From CAZOWW01 sp964583765 (GTDB taxonomy: Bacteria; Actinomycetota; Actinomycetes; Actinomycetales; Kineosporiaceae), in the NCBI GenBank assembly GCA_964583765.1, contig CAZOWW010000023.1:1-51687 (forward strand): DNA of 51,687 nucleotides. Reading direction: 5' to 3'. The notes below the pieces were generated by a model. The model did no database searches, was not told where the DNA came from, and saw only the letters and a program-made list of their open reading frames with translations. The first letter of the stretch is position 1, and every line of letters starts with the position of its first letter. The position numbers and the translations under genes were made by a program. Positions 16,724 to 24,318 of this stretch are shown in pieces.

Positions 16724-17812
16724 TCATGGCCGGGGCGCCACCACCTGCACCCCGGCGACGACGGCCAGGTGGTCGGTGCCCGGGATCCGCACCGTCCGCA
16801 CCGAACGCGCCACGACGAGGCCACGGCTGCCCAGCACGTGGTCGATCCGCATCACCGGCCCGAACCACCTGTTCGCCGGCCAGGTGTTGCCGGGCCAGGC
16901 AGAGGGCGCGCCGACCGAGTCCGCGGCGTCGCGCAGGCCCGTGGCGAGCAACTGCCGGAAGCCCGCGTGGTCCCGCGTGGTGTTGAAGTCCCCCGCGATC
17001 ACCGCGGCACCCTGGGTGGCGCGGAACTGCGTGCCCAGGGCCGCGAGTTCGGCCTTCCACTGCCCCAACTGCCCGGCGAAGGGCGGCACCAGGTGGACAC
17101 CGGTCATGGTCAGCGTGCCGCCGCCGGGCAGGGTCAACCGCGCGCGGGGTACCGCGTACCGGAAGGGCCCGTCCTGGGCCAGCGGCGTTCCGGGGAACCG
17201 CGACCAGAGCCCGGTTCCGGAGGCCCCGGGCTGCGGGTCCAGCAGGGACCAGGGCAGCAGGGTGTCGAGCCCGGCCGCGCGCAGGCGGGCACGCAGTTCC
17301 GCCGTGAGCTCGGGAACCACCAGGACATCCACCCGGCGCTCGCGCACCGCCTGCACCATGGCCCCGGCGTCCGCCCGGCCCAGGTAGGCGTTGCTCACCA
17401 TGACCGTCACCGGTTCGCCGTGGCCGTCCCGTGCGGCGCACCGGCCACCGCCCCAGGCGCCGGGGAACCGGTCCCCGGTAGTGCACTGGCCACCGACGAG
17501 CGAGGGCACGATCCACAGCAGGTGCACCAGCAGGAGCGCGGCCGCCGCGGCACACAACCACCACAGCCGGGCCCAGGAGGCCAGCACGAGAGCCACCGTG
17601 GCGGTCAGGACCCCGTACGGGGAGACCGCGGCGAGCACGGGAGCCGGGTAGGGAGTCCCACCGCCGATCGCGCGGGCGAGGGTGAGGGGCACGGTGAGCA
17701 GCGCGGCGAGGATCCCGAGCCCGGCCCGCAGAAGCCGAGCCCCACGGGAGGAGGCCCACCAGAACCACGGGCGGCGCTCAACGGCGCCGGTGCGTCCGGG
17801 CACGGAACCCAC
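16724..17812 (-). CDS. Membrane-anchored EEP-family protein, copy 2
   Basis: This 362-residue paralogue of the protein at 10479-11732 has the same order: an N-terminal membrane region of about three segments, a short periplasmic linker containing a CTTGDRFPG element, and an EEP domain. Signatures are SNAYLGRADAG, DVLVVPELTAELRA, IAGDFNTTRDHAG, RIDHVLGSRG and GTDHLAVVAG. The catalytic D-F-N and terminal D-H are present. The start is GTG at 17812; a second in-frame GTG is at 17803. It directly follows a candidate 50-residue gene with a 12-base gap. Confidence 0.85.
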   Translation of the reverse strand: MGSVPGRTGAVERRPWFWWASSRGARLLRAGLGILAALLTVPLTLARAIGGGTPYPAPVLAAVSPYGVLTATVALVLASWARLWWLCAAAAALLLVHLLWIVPSLVGGQCTTGDRFPGAWGGGRCAARDGHGEPVTVMVSNAYLGRADAGAMVQAVRERRVDVLVVPELTAELRARLRAAGLDTLLPWSLLDPQPGASGTGLWSRFPGTPLAQDGPFRYAVPRARLTLPGGGTLTMTGVHLVPPFAGQLGQWKAELAALGTQFRATQGAAVIAGDFNTTRDHAGFRQLLATGLRDAADSVGAPSAWPGNTWPANRWFGPVMRIDHVLGSRGLVVARSVRTVRIPGTDHLAVVAGVQVVAPRP

Positions 17813-17824
17813 GGCGGACCCCGG

Positions 17825-17977
17825 TCAGATCCAGATCGCCGGATCGACGGCCTGCTCGTCGGGAGGCCGCGGGGTGGCGGGAAGCATCCCGACGACGACC
17901 GCTCCGAGCGCGCGGGCCCCCGCCCCTTTGCCCGGGGTGGGGCGCCACTCGCCCTTGTGCAGGTGCGTCCGGTACAT
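17825..17977 (-). CDS. Candidate 50-residue protein upstream of EEP copy 2
   Basis: An ATG at 17977 opens a 50-codon frame beginning MYRTHLHKGEWRPTPGKG and ending DPAIWI, with TGA at 17825. GAGGTGG lies about 6 bases upstream of the ATG. The stop is 12 bases before the GTG of the EEP gene, as expected for an operon. Codon third positions are mostly G or C. It has a basic N-terminus and a short hydrophobic stretch (RALGAVVVGMLPA), and I recognise no family. It could be a chance frame in GC-rich DNA. Confidence 0.45.
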   Translation of the reverse strand: MYRTHLHKGEWRPTPGKGAGARALGAVVVGMLPATPRPPDEQAVDPAIWI

Positions 17978-18170
17978 CACGAGCCACCTCGACTCTCGGC
18001 GGAACCGCGGCGCGGAAGGTTCCGCCGGCCTCGGTACGTCGACCGCGACGGGTGTCGGGACAAGCAGTCGGCCCCACCAGCACCGTCGTCCTCGGTCACC
18101 GGAACCGTACCGACGGCCCGGCGACCTGCGCCGCCGGGCCGGCCGGGGCCACCCGGCAGGCAGAGGGGTG

Positions 18171-18200
18171 ACCGGGCCGTCGACGATCCGGCGGCCCGGT
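18171..18200 (-). terminator. Probable terminator of cysK
   Basis: ACCGGGCCG (18171-18179) and CGGCCCGGT (18192-18200) form a perfect 9-bp stem with a 12-base loop. It lies about 57 bases after the cysK stop on the minus strand. Confidence 0.5.
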
Positions 18201-18256
18201 CGGGGAGAGCGAGAACTGCTCGGTTCAGACGAACAGACGGCCGGCGGCCGCCCGGT

Positions 18257-19186
18257 TCAGTCGACGAGATCGGCGAACAGGATCGTGGACAGGTACCGCT
18301 CGCCGAAGGACGGCACGATCACCACCACGATCTTCCCCTCGAACTCGGGGCGCCGCGCAACCTGGGCGGCCGCCCAGATCGCCGCACCCGAGGAGATGCC
18401 GACCAGCAGCCCTTCCTCGCGAGCGGTCCGCCGGGCGGTGGCCACGGCATCATCCGCGGTGACGTCGATGACCTCGTCGTAGACGGTGCGGTCGAGGATC
18501 TCCGGGATGAAGTTGGCGCCGATGCCCTGGATGGGGTGGCCGGCAGGCTGACCCCCGTTGAGGATCGGCGAGGCCGCCGGCTCCACCGCGAAGACCTTGA
18601 TGTCGGGATTGCGGGCCTTCAGTACCTGACCCACGCCGGTGATCGTGCCGCCGGTACCGATGCCGGCCACGAAGGCTGCGACCTGGCCGTCGGTGTCCTT
18701 CCAGATCTCCTCGGCGGTGGTCTCCCGGTGGATGCGCGGGTTGGCCTCGTTCGCGAACTGGCGTGCGAGCACCCCGCCCTCAGCAGCCGCGATCTCCTCG
18801 GCCCGCTGCACCGCACCCTTCATGCCCTCCGCCGCCGGGGTGAGCACCAGGCGGGCGCCGTAGGCCCGCAGCAGTGCGCGGCGTTCCTTGGACATGGACT
18901 CGGGCATGGTCAGCACGACCTGGTAGCCGCGGGCCGCGCCGACGAAGGCCAGCGCGATGCCGGTGTTGCCGCTCGTCGCCTCGACGATCGTGCCCCCCGG
19001 GCGGAGCTCCCCGGACGCCTCGGCCGCATCGATGATGGACACCCCGATGCGGTCCTTCACGCTGTTCGCCGGGTTGTAGAACTGCAGCTTCGCCGCGACG
19101 ATCCCACCGGCTCCGTCCGTCACCCGGTTCAATCGGACCAGTGGGGTGTTGCCGACGATCCGCGTCACGTCCTCATGGATCGGCAT
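18257..19186 (-). CDS. cysK: Cysteine synthase A (O-acetylserine sulfhydrylase)
   Basis: This 309-residue PLP enzyme converts O-acetylserine and sulfide to cysteine. Diagnostic motifs are GNTPLVRLNR, the PLP-lysine segment NPANSVKDRIG, EATSGNTGIALAF, the glycine-rich phosphate loop GTGGTITGVG, and GISSGAA near the C-terminus. Length and motifs match CysK. The ATG at 19186 has no clear Shine-Dalgarno sequence. An AT-richer upstream region contains TAAACT (19270-19265 on the minus strand), a possible -10 box giving a leader of about 70 bases. No cysE or sulfur-assimilation gene is adjacent. Confidence 0.95.
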   Translation of the reverse strand: MPIHEDVTRIVGNTPLVRLNRVTDGAGGIVAAKLQFYNPANSVKDRIGVSIIDAAEASGELRPGGTIVEATSGNTGIALAFVGAARGYQVVLTMPESMSKERRALLRAYGARLVLTPAAEGMKGAVQRAEEIAAAEGGVLARQFANEANPRIHRETTAEEIWKDTDGQVAAFVAGIGTGGTITGVGQVLKARNPDIKVFAVEPAASPILNGGQPAGHPIQGIGANFIPEILDRTVYDEVIDVTADDAVATARRTAREEGLLVGISSGAAIWAAAQVARRPEFEGKIVVVIVPSFGERYLSTILFADLVD

Positions 19187-19439
19187 TGCTGCGGGTCACC
19201 ACCTTGTCGACGGCCGGGGGCGGGCCCGACGGCCTGAAATTGGGTTTGTTGATCGAGTGAACTCAGTTTAGATCCAGATCGTTCACCGCGACACCGGTTC
19301 GCCTGCGAGACCCGGGACTCAGTGCTCCCGAGGAACCACCGCCCGGCACCCCGACCACCTCCACCTCCCGACCTTCGGGGCACTCCGGCCAGCTGTCAAC
19401 CGGAGAACTCACTCGGCCCATCCGGTGCCCGGCTCGCCC

Positions 19440-19471
19440 GATACTCAGCTCATCCGATACTCAGCTCATCC
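19440..19471. repeat. Two-copy 16-bp direct repeat across a stop codon
   Basis: GATACTCAGCTCATCC is present at 19440-19455 and again at 19456-19471. The second copy contains the TGA (19466-19468) of the minus-strand flavoprotein gene, so the duplication reaches its last codon. The ACTCA core resembles the 19-bp tandem unit at 286-399. Confidence 0.7.
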
Positions 19472-21028
19472 GGTGCCCACCCGATCACCCGGTCGGGTCC
19501 GCCCGCCCCGGGACCGGGTCCTCCCCCGGACCGCCGGCACCTCCGGCTGGGTCGCGAACCGGGGATCGGGCATCCCCGCCGGACGCACCCGCAACTCCCC
19601 GTCGTCCGCGAACAACTGGGTCAGGGCCTCGGGGACGCCGAGCGACCAGGTCGGGAAGGCGTGCGGGAGTTCGGCCAGGACACGGGCCGGCAGTTGCAGG
19701 CGCACCGCGAGGGCGAGCTCGGCGATCACGTCCCCGGCCCCGGGTCCGACCACGCAGGCACCGAGCACCGGGCCCGATTCCACCGGACGCGTGCCCGAGA
19801 GCCCGAGCCGGCTCCGCCCGACCACGATCTTCACCAGGGTGTCCGACCGCGCGGAGAGCACACCGGCCCCGGTACGGACGGTCGGGAAGGGGCAGACCAG
19901 GGTCCCGGGTCGGGCCACGGCGTCCGCCTCGCGCAGTCCCACCCCGGCCACCGGCGGGTCGGTGAAGGTGACCCGAGGCAGCCCGGCCGCCTCCCATGGC
20001 CAGCCCGGGCGCCGTCCCCGCCGCGCGGGCCACCGCCGACCGCCACGGCGCAGGGCAGAGCGGGCGGCGTCCAGGCCCATGGCATGGGAACCGTGCCCGT
20101 GCACGGCCAGCCCCGTCACCCCGCCGGCCGCGAAGATCGCGGGATGGGTCGTGCGCAGCCACCGGTCCACCCGGATCGCGCCCGTGGTCGTGACCAGCAC
20201 CCCCACCGCGTCCAGGGAGAGCCGCACGGTGGCCGGGGCACGCCCGGTGGCCAGCACGAGGTGGGTGGCGGCGACGTCCTCCCCGACGTCCGTGCCCACC
20301 CAGGCGCCGTCATCGAGGGTCGGGGCGAGCGCGGTGACGGTCGCGCCGGTCAGCACGCGGACGCCGTCCCGGACCAGAGCCGCCTCGACCGCCGCCCCGC
20401 CCTCGGGTTCCTCCCTGCTGAGCAGCCGCGGACGCGCCTCGACCAGGGTCACCTTCGTCCCGAGCCGGGCGAACGCCTGGGCCAGCTCACATCCGGTGGC
20501 TCCCCCGCCCAGCACGACCAGGGAGTGCGGCAGATCGGGCAGATCCAGCAGATCCTGCGGGAACAGGACCCGCACCTCCTCGATGCCCGACACCTGCGGA
20601 CGACGAGGCACGGTCCCGGTCGCGACCACCACCCGCCGCGCGCGCACGAGGAGCGCCGAGGTCGCGGTCACGGCCGGATCGGTGACGAGCACCTCCACGG
20701 CCCCACCGCTGCTGCCCAGGAACCGGGGACTGCCCGAGCGGACGTCGATCCCCTGACGCCGCAGCCCCTGGGCGCGCGCCACCGGTACGGTTCTGGCCCG
20801 GACCTCGCGTACCCGGGCGGTGACCTCTGCGAAGGAGGCGCCCGTCAGTGCGGCACCCACCAGCGCCCGCAGCGGAAGGGTCTCCGTCCACACACCCTGT
20901 CGGTCCGTCCCGGCCTCGGTGACGACCATGATCCGGGCGCCGAGAGCGCAGCCGGCCCGCGCCGCGGTCAGGCCGGCGCCGCCGCCGCCGAGCACCAGCA
21001 GGTCGACCTCGGCCCGTTCCTGCTCCAC
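19466..21028 (-). CDS. Disulfide-reductase-like FAD/NAD(P) protein without redox cysteines
   Basis: This protein of about 520 residues has the fold of class I pyridine-nucleotide disulfide oxidoreductases (mercuric reductase, lipoamide dehydrogenase). It has an FAD site LLVLGGGGAGLTAARA, an NAD(P) site LVVLGGGATGCELAQAF, VLATGRAP, and an FAD-contact AIFAAGGVTG. Where the family has the redox pair CxxxxC, this protein reads GVWTETLPLRAL with no cysteine. The C-terminal His-Glu dyad region reads HAFPTWS, without the glutamate. It therefore cannot run the usual dithiol cycle and may be a flavin oxidoreductase or redox sensor. The start is uncertain: GTG 21028 (after GGGTGGGG) or GTG 21070. It is divergent from an ArsR-type regulator. 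Confidence 0.8.
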   Translation of the reverse strand: MEQERAEVDLLVLGGGGAGLTAARAGCALGARIMVVTEAGTDRQGVWTETLPLRALVGAALTGASFAEVTARVREVRARTVPVARAQGLRRQGIDVRSGSPRFLGSSGGAVEVLVTDPAVTATSALLVRARRVVVATGTVPRRPQVSGIEEVRVLFPQDLLDLPDLPHSLVVLGGGATGCELAQAFARLGTKVTLVEARPRLLSREEPEGGAAVEAALVRDGVRVLTGATVTALAPTLDDGAWVGTDVGEDVAATHLVLATGRAPATVRLSLDAVGVLVTTTGAIRVDRWLRTTHPAIFAAGGVTGLAVHGHGSHAMGLDAARSALRRGGRRWPARRGRRPGWPWEAAGLPRVTFTDPPVAGVGLREADAVARPGTLVCPFPTVRTGAGVLSARSDTLVKIVVGRSRLGLSGTRPVESGPVLGACVVGPGAGDVIAELALAVRLQLPARVLAELPHAFPTWSLGVPEALTQLFADDGELRVRPAGMPDPRFATQPEVPAVRGRTRSRGGRTRPGDRVGTG

Positions 21029-21090
21029 CTGCCCCACCCTGGCCACTGTAGGCAGGATCACAGTCGCCACCCGGAAGCCTTCGCCAGGGC

Positions 21091-21128
21091 ATTCCTTGAT
21101 AGATATATAGCCGGTAGGGAATATTGAG
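21091..21128. promoter_or_regulatory. AT-rich divergent promoter/operator of the ArsR pair
   Basis: This stretch, much richer in A/T than its surroundings, contains GATAGATATATAG and inverted ATTCC (21091-21095) and GGAAT (21118-21122) half-sites. It lies just upstream of the ArsR-type gene and ahead of the divergent flavoprotein gene. It is the obvious operator for the repressor, which I infer from position and symmetry. Confidence 0.5.
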
Positions 21129-21131
21129 CAG

Positions 21132-21398
21132 GTGCTGACCGTGTTCGACGTCGTGGCTGAGCCGAGCCGGCGACGCATCCTCGACCTGCTGCGGGACGGC
21201 GAGCACCGGGTGGGCGATCTGGTCCAGGCGTTGCCGTTGTCCCAACCGGCGGTCTCCAAGCACCTGCGCACGCTGCGCGAGGTGGGGTTGGTCGAGGTGC
21301 GTCAGGACGCCCAGTGCCGCTGGTACTGCCTGCGACCGGAGCCGCTCGAGGAGCTCGACCGCTGGCTCGGACCGTTCCTGGGCCCGTCGCGCAGCTGA
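21132..21398 (+). CDS. ArsR-family winged-helix repressor
   Basis: This 88-residue single-domain regulator has VVAEPSRRRILDLLRDGEHRVGDLV and the recognition helix LSQPAVSKHLRTLREVGLV. The ELCVCDL metal site of ArsR/CadC is absent (HRVGDLVQAL instead). Two cysteines sit near the wing (QCRWYCL), so redox or metal sensing there remains possible. The start is GTG at 21132. It is convergent with cbiZ 17 bases downstream and divergent from the cysteine-less flavoprotein, whose gene it probably regulates together with itself. Confidence 0.88.
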   Translation: MLTVFDVVAEPSRRRILDLLRDGEHRVGDLVQALPLSQPAVSKHLRTLREVGLVEVRQDAQCRWYCLRPEPLEELDRWLGPFLGPSRS

Positions 21399-21415
21399 TC
21401 CGGGCTGCGGTTCGC

Positions 21416-22438
21416 TCAGCGTGCGGTGCGCGCGAGCCAGTCCCGCGTGCCGTCGCGCACTGCCGCATGGGTGGCTCGGGCCAATCGGTGTCCCCAGGTG
21501 GAACGGGGACCGCCGAACAGTTCCACGTCGTCGCCCTCGTGCACCGGCACCGGGCAGGCCACACAGACCGCGTCCGAGGCCGTGCCGGTGCCGGGGATCC
21601 CGCACTCGAGGAGCGCCTGCGTCTTCGCCTCGGTCATCGTGACCACCGCGTTCACCAGGGCCGCCTCGGTCATCGGCACCGGCAGGACCGCAAGCACGTT
21701 GATCGTTCCCACCGGGGCGGGCAGGGCCTCCACCTCGGCTGCGGCCGCCCACACCGGCAGTCCGAGCCCCACCGTGGCCCAGACCTGCACCCCGTGGTCC
21801 AGGCCCCGCGTGAACCGGGTGACGTCGGCGGCGGTGAGCAGACCCACCCCGGACAGCACGCTCGCGTCAGAGGGCAGACCGGCCTCGGACAGCAGGCAGG
21901 GAGCCGACGACACACCCACCGAGGGCAGCTCACCCGGCCCCGACGGCGGAGCTGTCCCACGGCATTCGGTCGGGTCGCTGCTCCGGCGGTCGAGACCCAG
22001 CGCCGAGGCGATACGGCGCAGGTGGGCCTGCGGGTCGAGGTCCGCGTAACCGTGCGGCACCTGGGCGTTGAGCCACCAGGCGCGCGGCCCGATCCCACCG
22101 CCGAGGACACCGCTGGAGATCATCGTCCAGCCGGGACCCGGTGCCCAGTGCAGCACCGGCCAGGCGCCGTCGTCCTCGGCCCGCCAGGACAGTCGGATGT
22201 CGGCGAGCGGCTCGACGGTGGCAGGCCCGACGCCGGGGCACTCAGGCCTACCGCCGGGTGCCGTTGACCACGCCCCGCCGGTCGTTGTCCTGCTGCCGGA
22301 CTCCGCGGGCCTGCCGACGGGAGCTGCAGCCCCACTGCCGGTGATCGTGTCCCTGGTGACGCCGGTCCTGGACGTCGCGCCCCAGCTCGGGCTCACCGTG
22401 GGCGGACTCGGGCTCACCGTGGGCGGACTCGGGCTCAC
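21416..22438 (-). CDS. cbiZ: Adenosylcobinamide amidohydrolase
   Basis: The ~340-residue product carries the CbiZ signatures MISSGVLGGGIG, VNAQVPHGYAD-type spacing, a GTINVLAVLPVPMTEAALVNAVVTMTEAKTQALL block (cited only by its ends: GTINVLAVLP and MTEAKTQALLECG), and TGTASDAVCVACP. CbiZ cleaves the aminopropanol side chain from adenosylcobinamide to give adenosylcobyric acid, so imported incomplete corrinoids can be rebuilt into B12. The GTG start overlaps the ATPase stop as GTGA. A 21-bp triplicated element makes the first residues a repeated SPSPPTV heptad. The N-terminal ~75 residues are low-complexity and not part of the enzyme core. Confidence 0.85.
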   Translation of the reverse strand: MSPSPPTVSPSPPTVSPSWGATSRTGVTRDTITGSGAAAPVGRPAESGSRTTTGGAWSTAPGGRPECPGVGPATVEPLADIRLSWRAEDDGAWPVLHWAPGPGWTMISSGVLGGGIGPRAWWLNAQVPHGYADLDPQAHLRRIASALGLDRRSSDPTECRGTAPPSGPGELPSVGVSSAPCLLSEAGLPSDASVLSGVGLLTAADVTRFTRGLDHGVQVWATVGLGLPVWAAAAEVEALPAPVGTINVLAVLPVPMTEAALVNAVVTMTEAKTQALLECGIPGTGTASDAVCVACPVPVHEGDDVELFGGPRSTWGHRLARATHAAVRDGTRDWLARTAR

Positions 22439-22448
22439 CGTGGGCGGA
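22386..22448. repeat. Three perfect 21-bp tandem copies over the btuD stop / cbiZ start
   Basis: A 21-base unit containing GGGCTCACCGTGGGCGGA is repeated exactly three times. Read on the minus strand, each unit contains GTGAGCCCGAG. The overlapping TGA of the ATPase and GTG of cbiZ fall in the first copy to be transcribed, and two further in-frame GTG codons follow. Confidence 0.9.
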
Positions 22449-23259
22449 CGGGGTGCACCTGCAGCCCCCCGACGCCCGCGACCACCTGGGCGCGTGCCCC
22501 GTAGTGCTCGGCGAGGGCCTGCTCGGTGAGTACCTGGTCGGGGCGTCCGCGCGCGACCAGCCGACCACCGACCAGCATGGCCAGGCTCGTCGCGTACTGA
22601 CCGGCCAGCACCAGGTCGTGCAGGGTGCTCACCACCGTGATCCGTTCCTCCTGGCGCACGGAGTCGACCATCTCCAGCACCTGCTGGGCATGGCCCAGAT
22701 CCAGGGCGGCGGTCGGCTCGTCCAGCAGGAGCAGCCGTGGCTGCTGTGCCAGTGCCCGGGCGAGCACGGCCCGCTGGCGCTCCCCGCCGGACAGGGCCCG
22801 CAGCGGCCGCCGGGCCAGGGGCTCCAGGTCGAGCCGTGCCACGGCCCAGGCCGCGATCTCCCGGTCCGCCAGGCTCGGCCCGGAGAGCAGGGAGTGGTGC
22901 GGGGTCCGGCCGAGCAGCACGTAGTCGCCGACGGTCAGGTTCTCGGGTAGCAGCGGCACCTGTGGGGCGAACCCGATCACCCGGGCACGTTCGCGCTGGC
23001 CCAGGGAACGCACGGTGCGCCCGTCCACCAGGACGGTCCCGCTGTGCCGGGCGAGTCCGGCCAGGGCCCGCATCAGGGTGGACTTGCCGGCCCCGTTGGG
23101 CCCGACCACACCGAGCCACACCCCGGGTTCCACCGTCAGATCGATCCCGTCCAGTACGGGTACGCCGCCGAGGCGTACCTGCATCGCACGCACCTCGACC
23201 AGCGCGCCGGCCCACGAGGACGGTTCGCTCACCTGCTCGCTCCTGCCACGCATCGTCAT
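22435..23259 (-). CDS. btuD: Vitamin B12 ABC importer, ATPase
   Basis: This 274-residue ATPase is of the siderophore/B12 importer type. It has Walker A GPNGAGKST (residues 53-61), a Q-loop in FAPQ, signature LSGGERQRA (from 156), Walker B LLLLDEPTAALD (from 176) and an H-loop STLHDL. It pairs with the permease 11 bases upstream. The corrinoid assignment comes from the riboswitch and cbiZ in the same transcription unit; on sequence alone it could serve a siderophore. The start is ATG 23259; ATG 23253 is possible. Confidence 0.88.
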   Translation of the reverse strand: MTMRGRSEQVSEPSSWAGALVEVRAMQVRLGGVPVLDGIDLTVEPGVWLGVVGPNGAGKSTLMRALAGLARHSGTVLVDGRTVRSLGQRERARVIGFAPQVPLLPENLTVGDYVLLGRTPHHSLLSGPSLADREIAAWAVARLDLEPLARRPLRALSGGERQRAVLARALAQQPRLLLLDEPTAALDLGHAQQVLEMVDSVRQEERITVVSTLHDLVLAGQYATSLAMLVGGRLVARGRPDQVLTEQALAEHYGARAQVVAGVGGLQVHPVRPR

Positions 23260-23270
23260 CAGCTTCCCAC

Positions 23271-24311
23271 CTACACGTGTCCGTCGCCCAATCGCAGCAG
23301 CGCCGCGAAGAACGGAGCTCCGACGAAGGCCGTGACCACGCCGATCGGCAGCTCGCCCGGAGCCACCACGGTGCGGGCCACCACGTCCGCCAGGACGAGG
23401 AAGGCGCCGCCGCCGAGCAGGCAGACCGGCAGCACGATCCGGTAGGAGCCGCCCACCAGCCGCCGGACGACGTGGGGCACGACCAGCCCCACGAACCCGA
23501 TCAGTCCGCTCACCGCGACCGCCGCGGCGGTCCCGAGCGACGCCGCGACGAGCACCACCAGGCGCACCCGCTGGGGGCTCACGCCCAGGGCCTGCGCCTC
23601 GTCGTCGCCCACGGCCAGCACGTCCAGGGCCCGTCCGGCGAGGAGCAGCACCACCACCGCGACCACCGCGTAGGGCAGGGCGAGCGCCAGATCGGTCCAG
23701 CCCGCCGAGCCGAGCTGGCCCAGGATCCAGGAGTAGATCTCGCGGAGCTCGTCGGAGTGGCTCTGCTGCACCATGGTCTGCCCGGCGGCCAGGAACGAGG
23801 CCACCGCGACCCCGGCGAGCAGGAGCGTGGCTCCCCCGCTGCCGCTGCGGTCGGCCACCGAGGCCAGCCCGTAGGCGAGCGCGACCCCGCTCAACGCCCC
23901 GATGAAGGCCGCGAGCGGGACGATGCCGACGGGGCCGACCCGGGTGACGGGCAGGTAGGCGATCACGACCGTGGCGCCGAGTCCGGCTCCCGCGGCGGCG
24001 CCGAGCAGGTACGGGTCGGCGAGCGGGTTACGGAACACCCCCTGGTAGGCGGCCCCGGCGATCGCCAGGACCCCACCGACCAGCGCCGCCAGCAACACCC
24101 GGGGCAGGCGCAGTTGGAGCAGGATCTGCTCGTCCACCCCTCGCAGGGACCCGCCCAGGTGGACGCCGGGCAGGCGGTCCGCGAGGGTGGCCAGGACGCG
24201 CAGGGGTGCCAACGAGGTCACCCCGACGCAGGCCCCGAGCAGCAGAGCGCCCAGGAGCAGGCCGGCGGCGGCCACCAGACCAAGGGCGCGCCGCCGCCGG
24301 ACCTCGTCCAC
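23271..24311 (-). CDS. btuC: Vitamin B12 ABC importer, FecCD-family permease
   Basis: This 346-residue permease has about ten membrane segments and the FecCD signatures LRLPRVLLAALVGGVLAIAG, AAYQGVFRNPLADPYLLG, AASLGTAAAVAVSGLIGFVG and GLVVPHVVRRLVG. These permeases form the transmembrane channel as a dimer with the ATPase. The start is GTG at 24311, 7 bases after the binding-protein stop. The cobalamin assignment comes from the upstream riboswitch. Confidence 0.9.
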   Translation of the reverse strand: MDEVRRRRALGLVAAAGLLLGALLLGACVGVTSLAPLRVLATLADRLPGVHLGGSLRGVDEQILLQLRLPRVLLAALVGGVLAIAGAAYQGVFRNPLADPYLLGAAAGAGLGATVVIAYLPVTRVGPVGIVPLAAFIGALSGVALAYGLASVADRSGSGGATLLLAGVAVASFLAAGQTMVQQSHSDELREIYSWILGQLGSAGWTDLALALPYAVVAVVVLLLAGRALDVLAVGDDEAQALGVSPQRVRLVVLVAASLGTAAAVAVSGLIGFVGLVVPHVVRRLVGGSYRIVLPVCLLGGGAFLVLADVVARTVVAPGELPIGVVTAFVGAPFFAALLRLGDGHV

Positions 24312-24318
24312 GGTGGGC

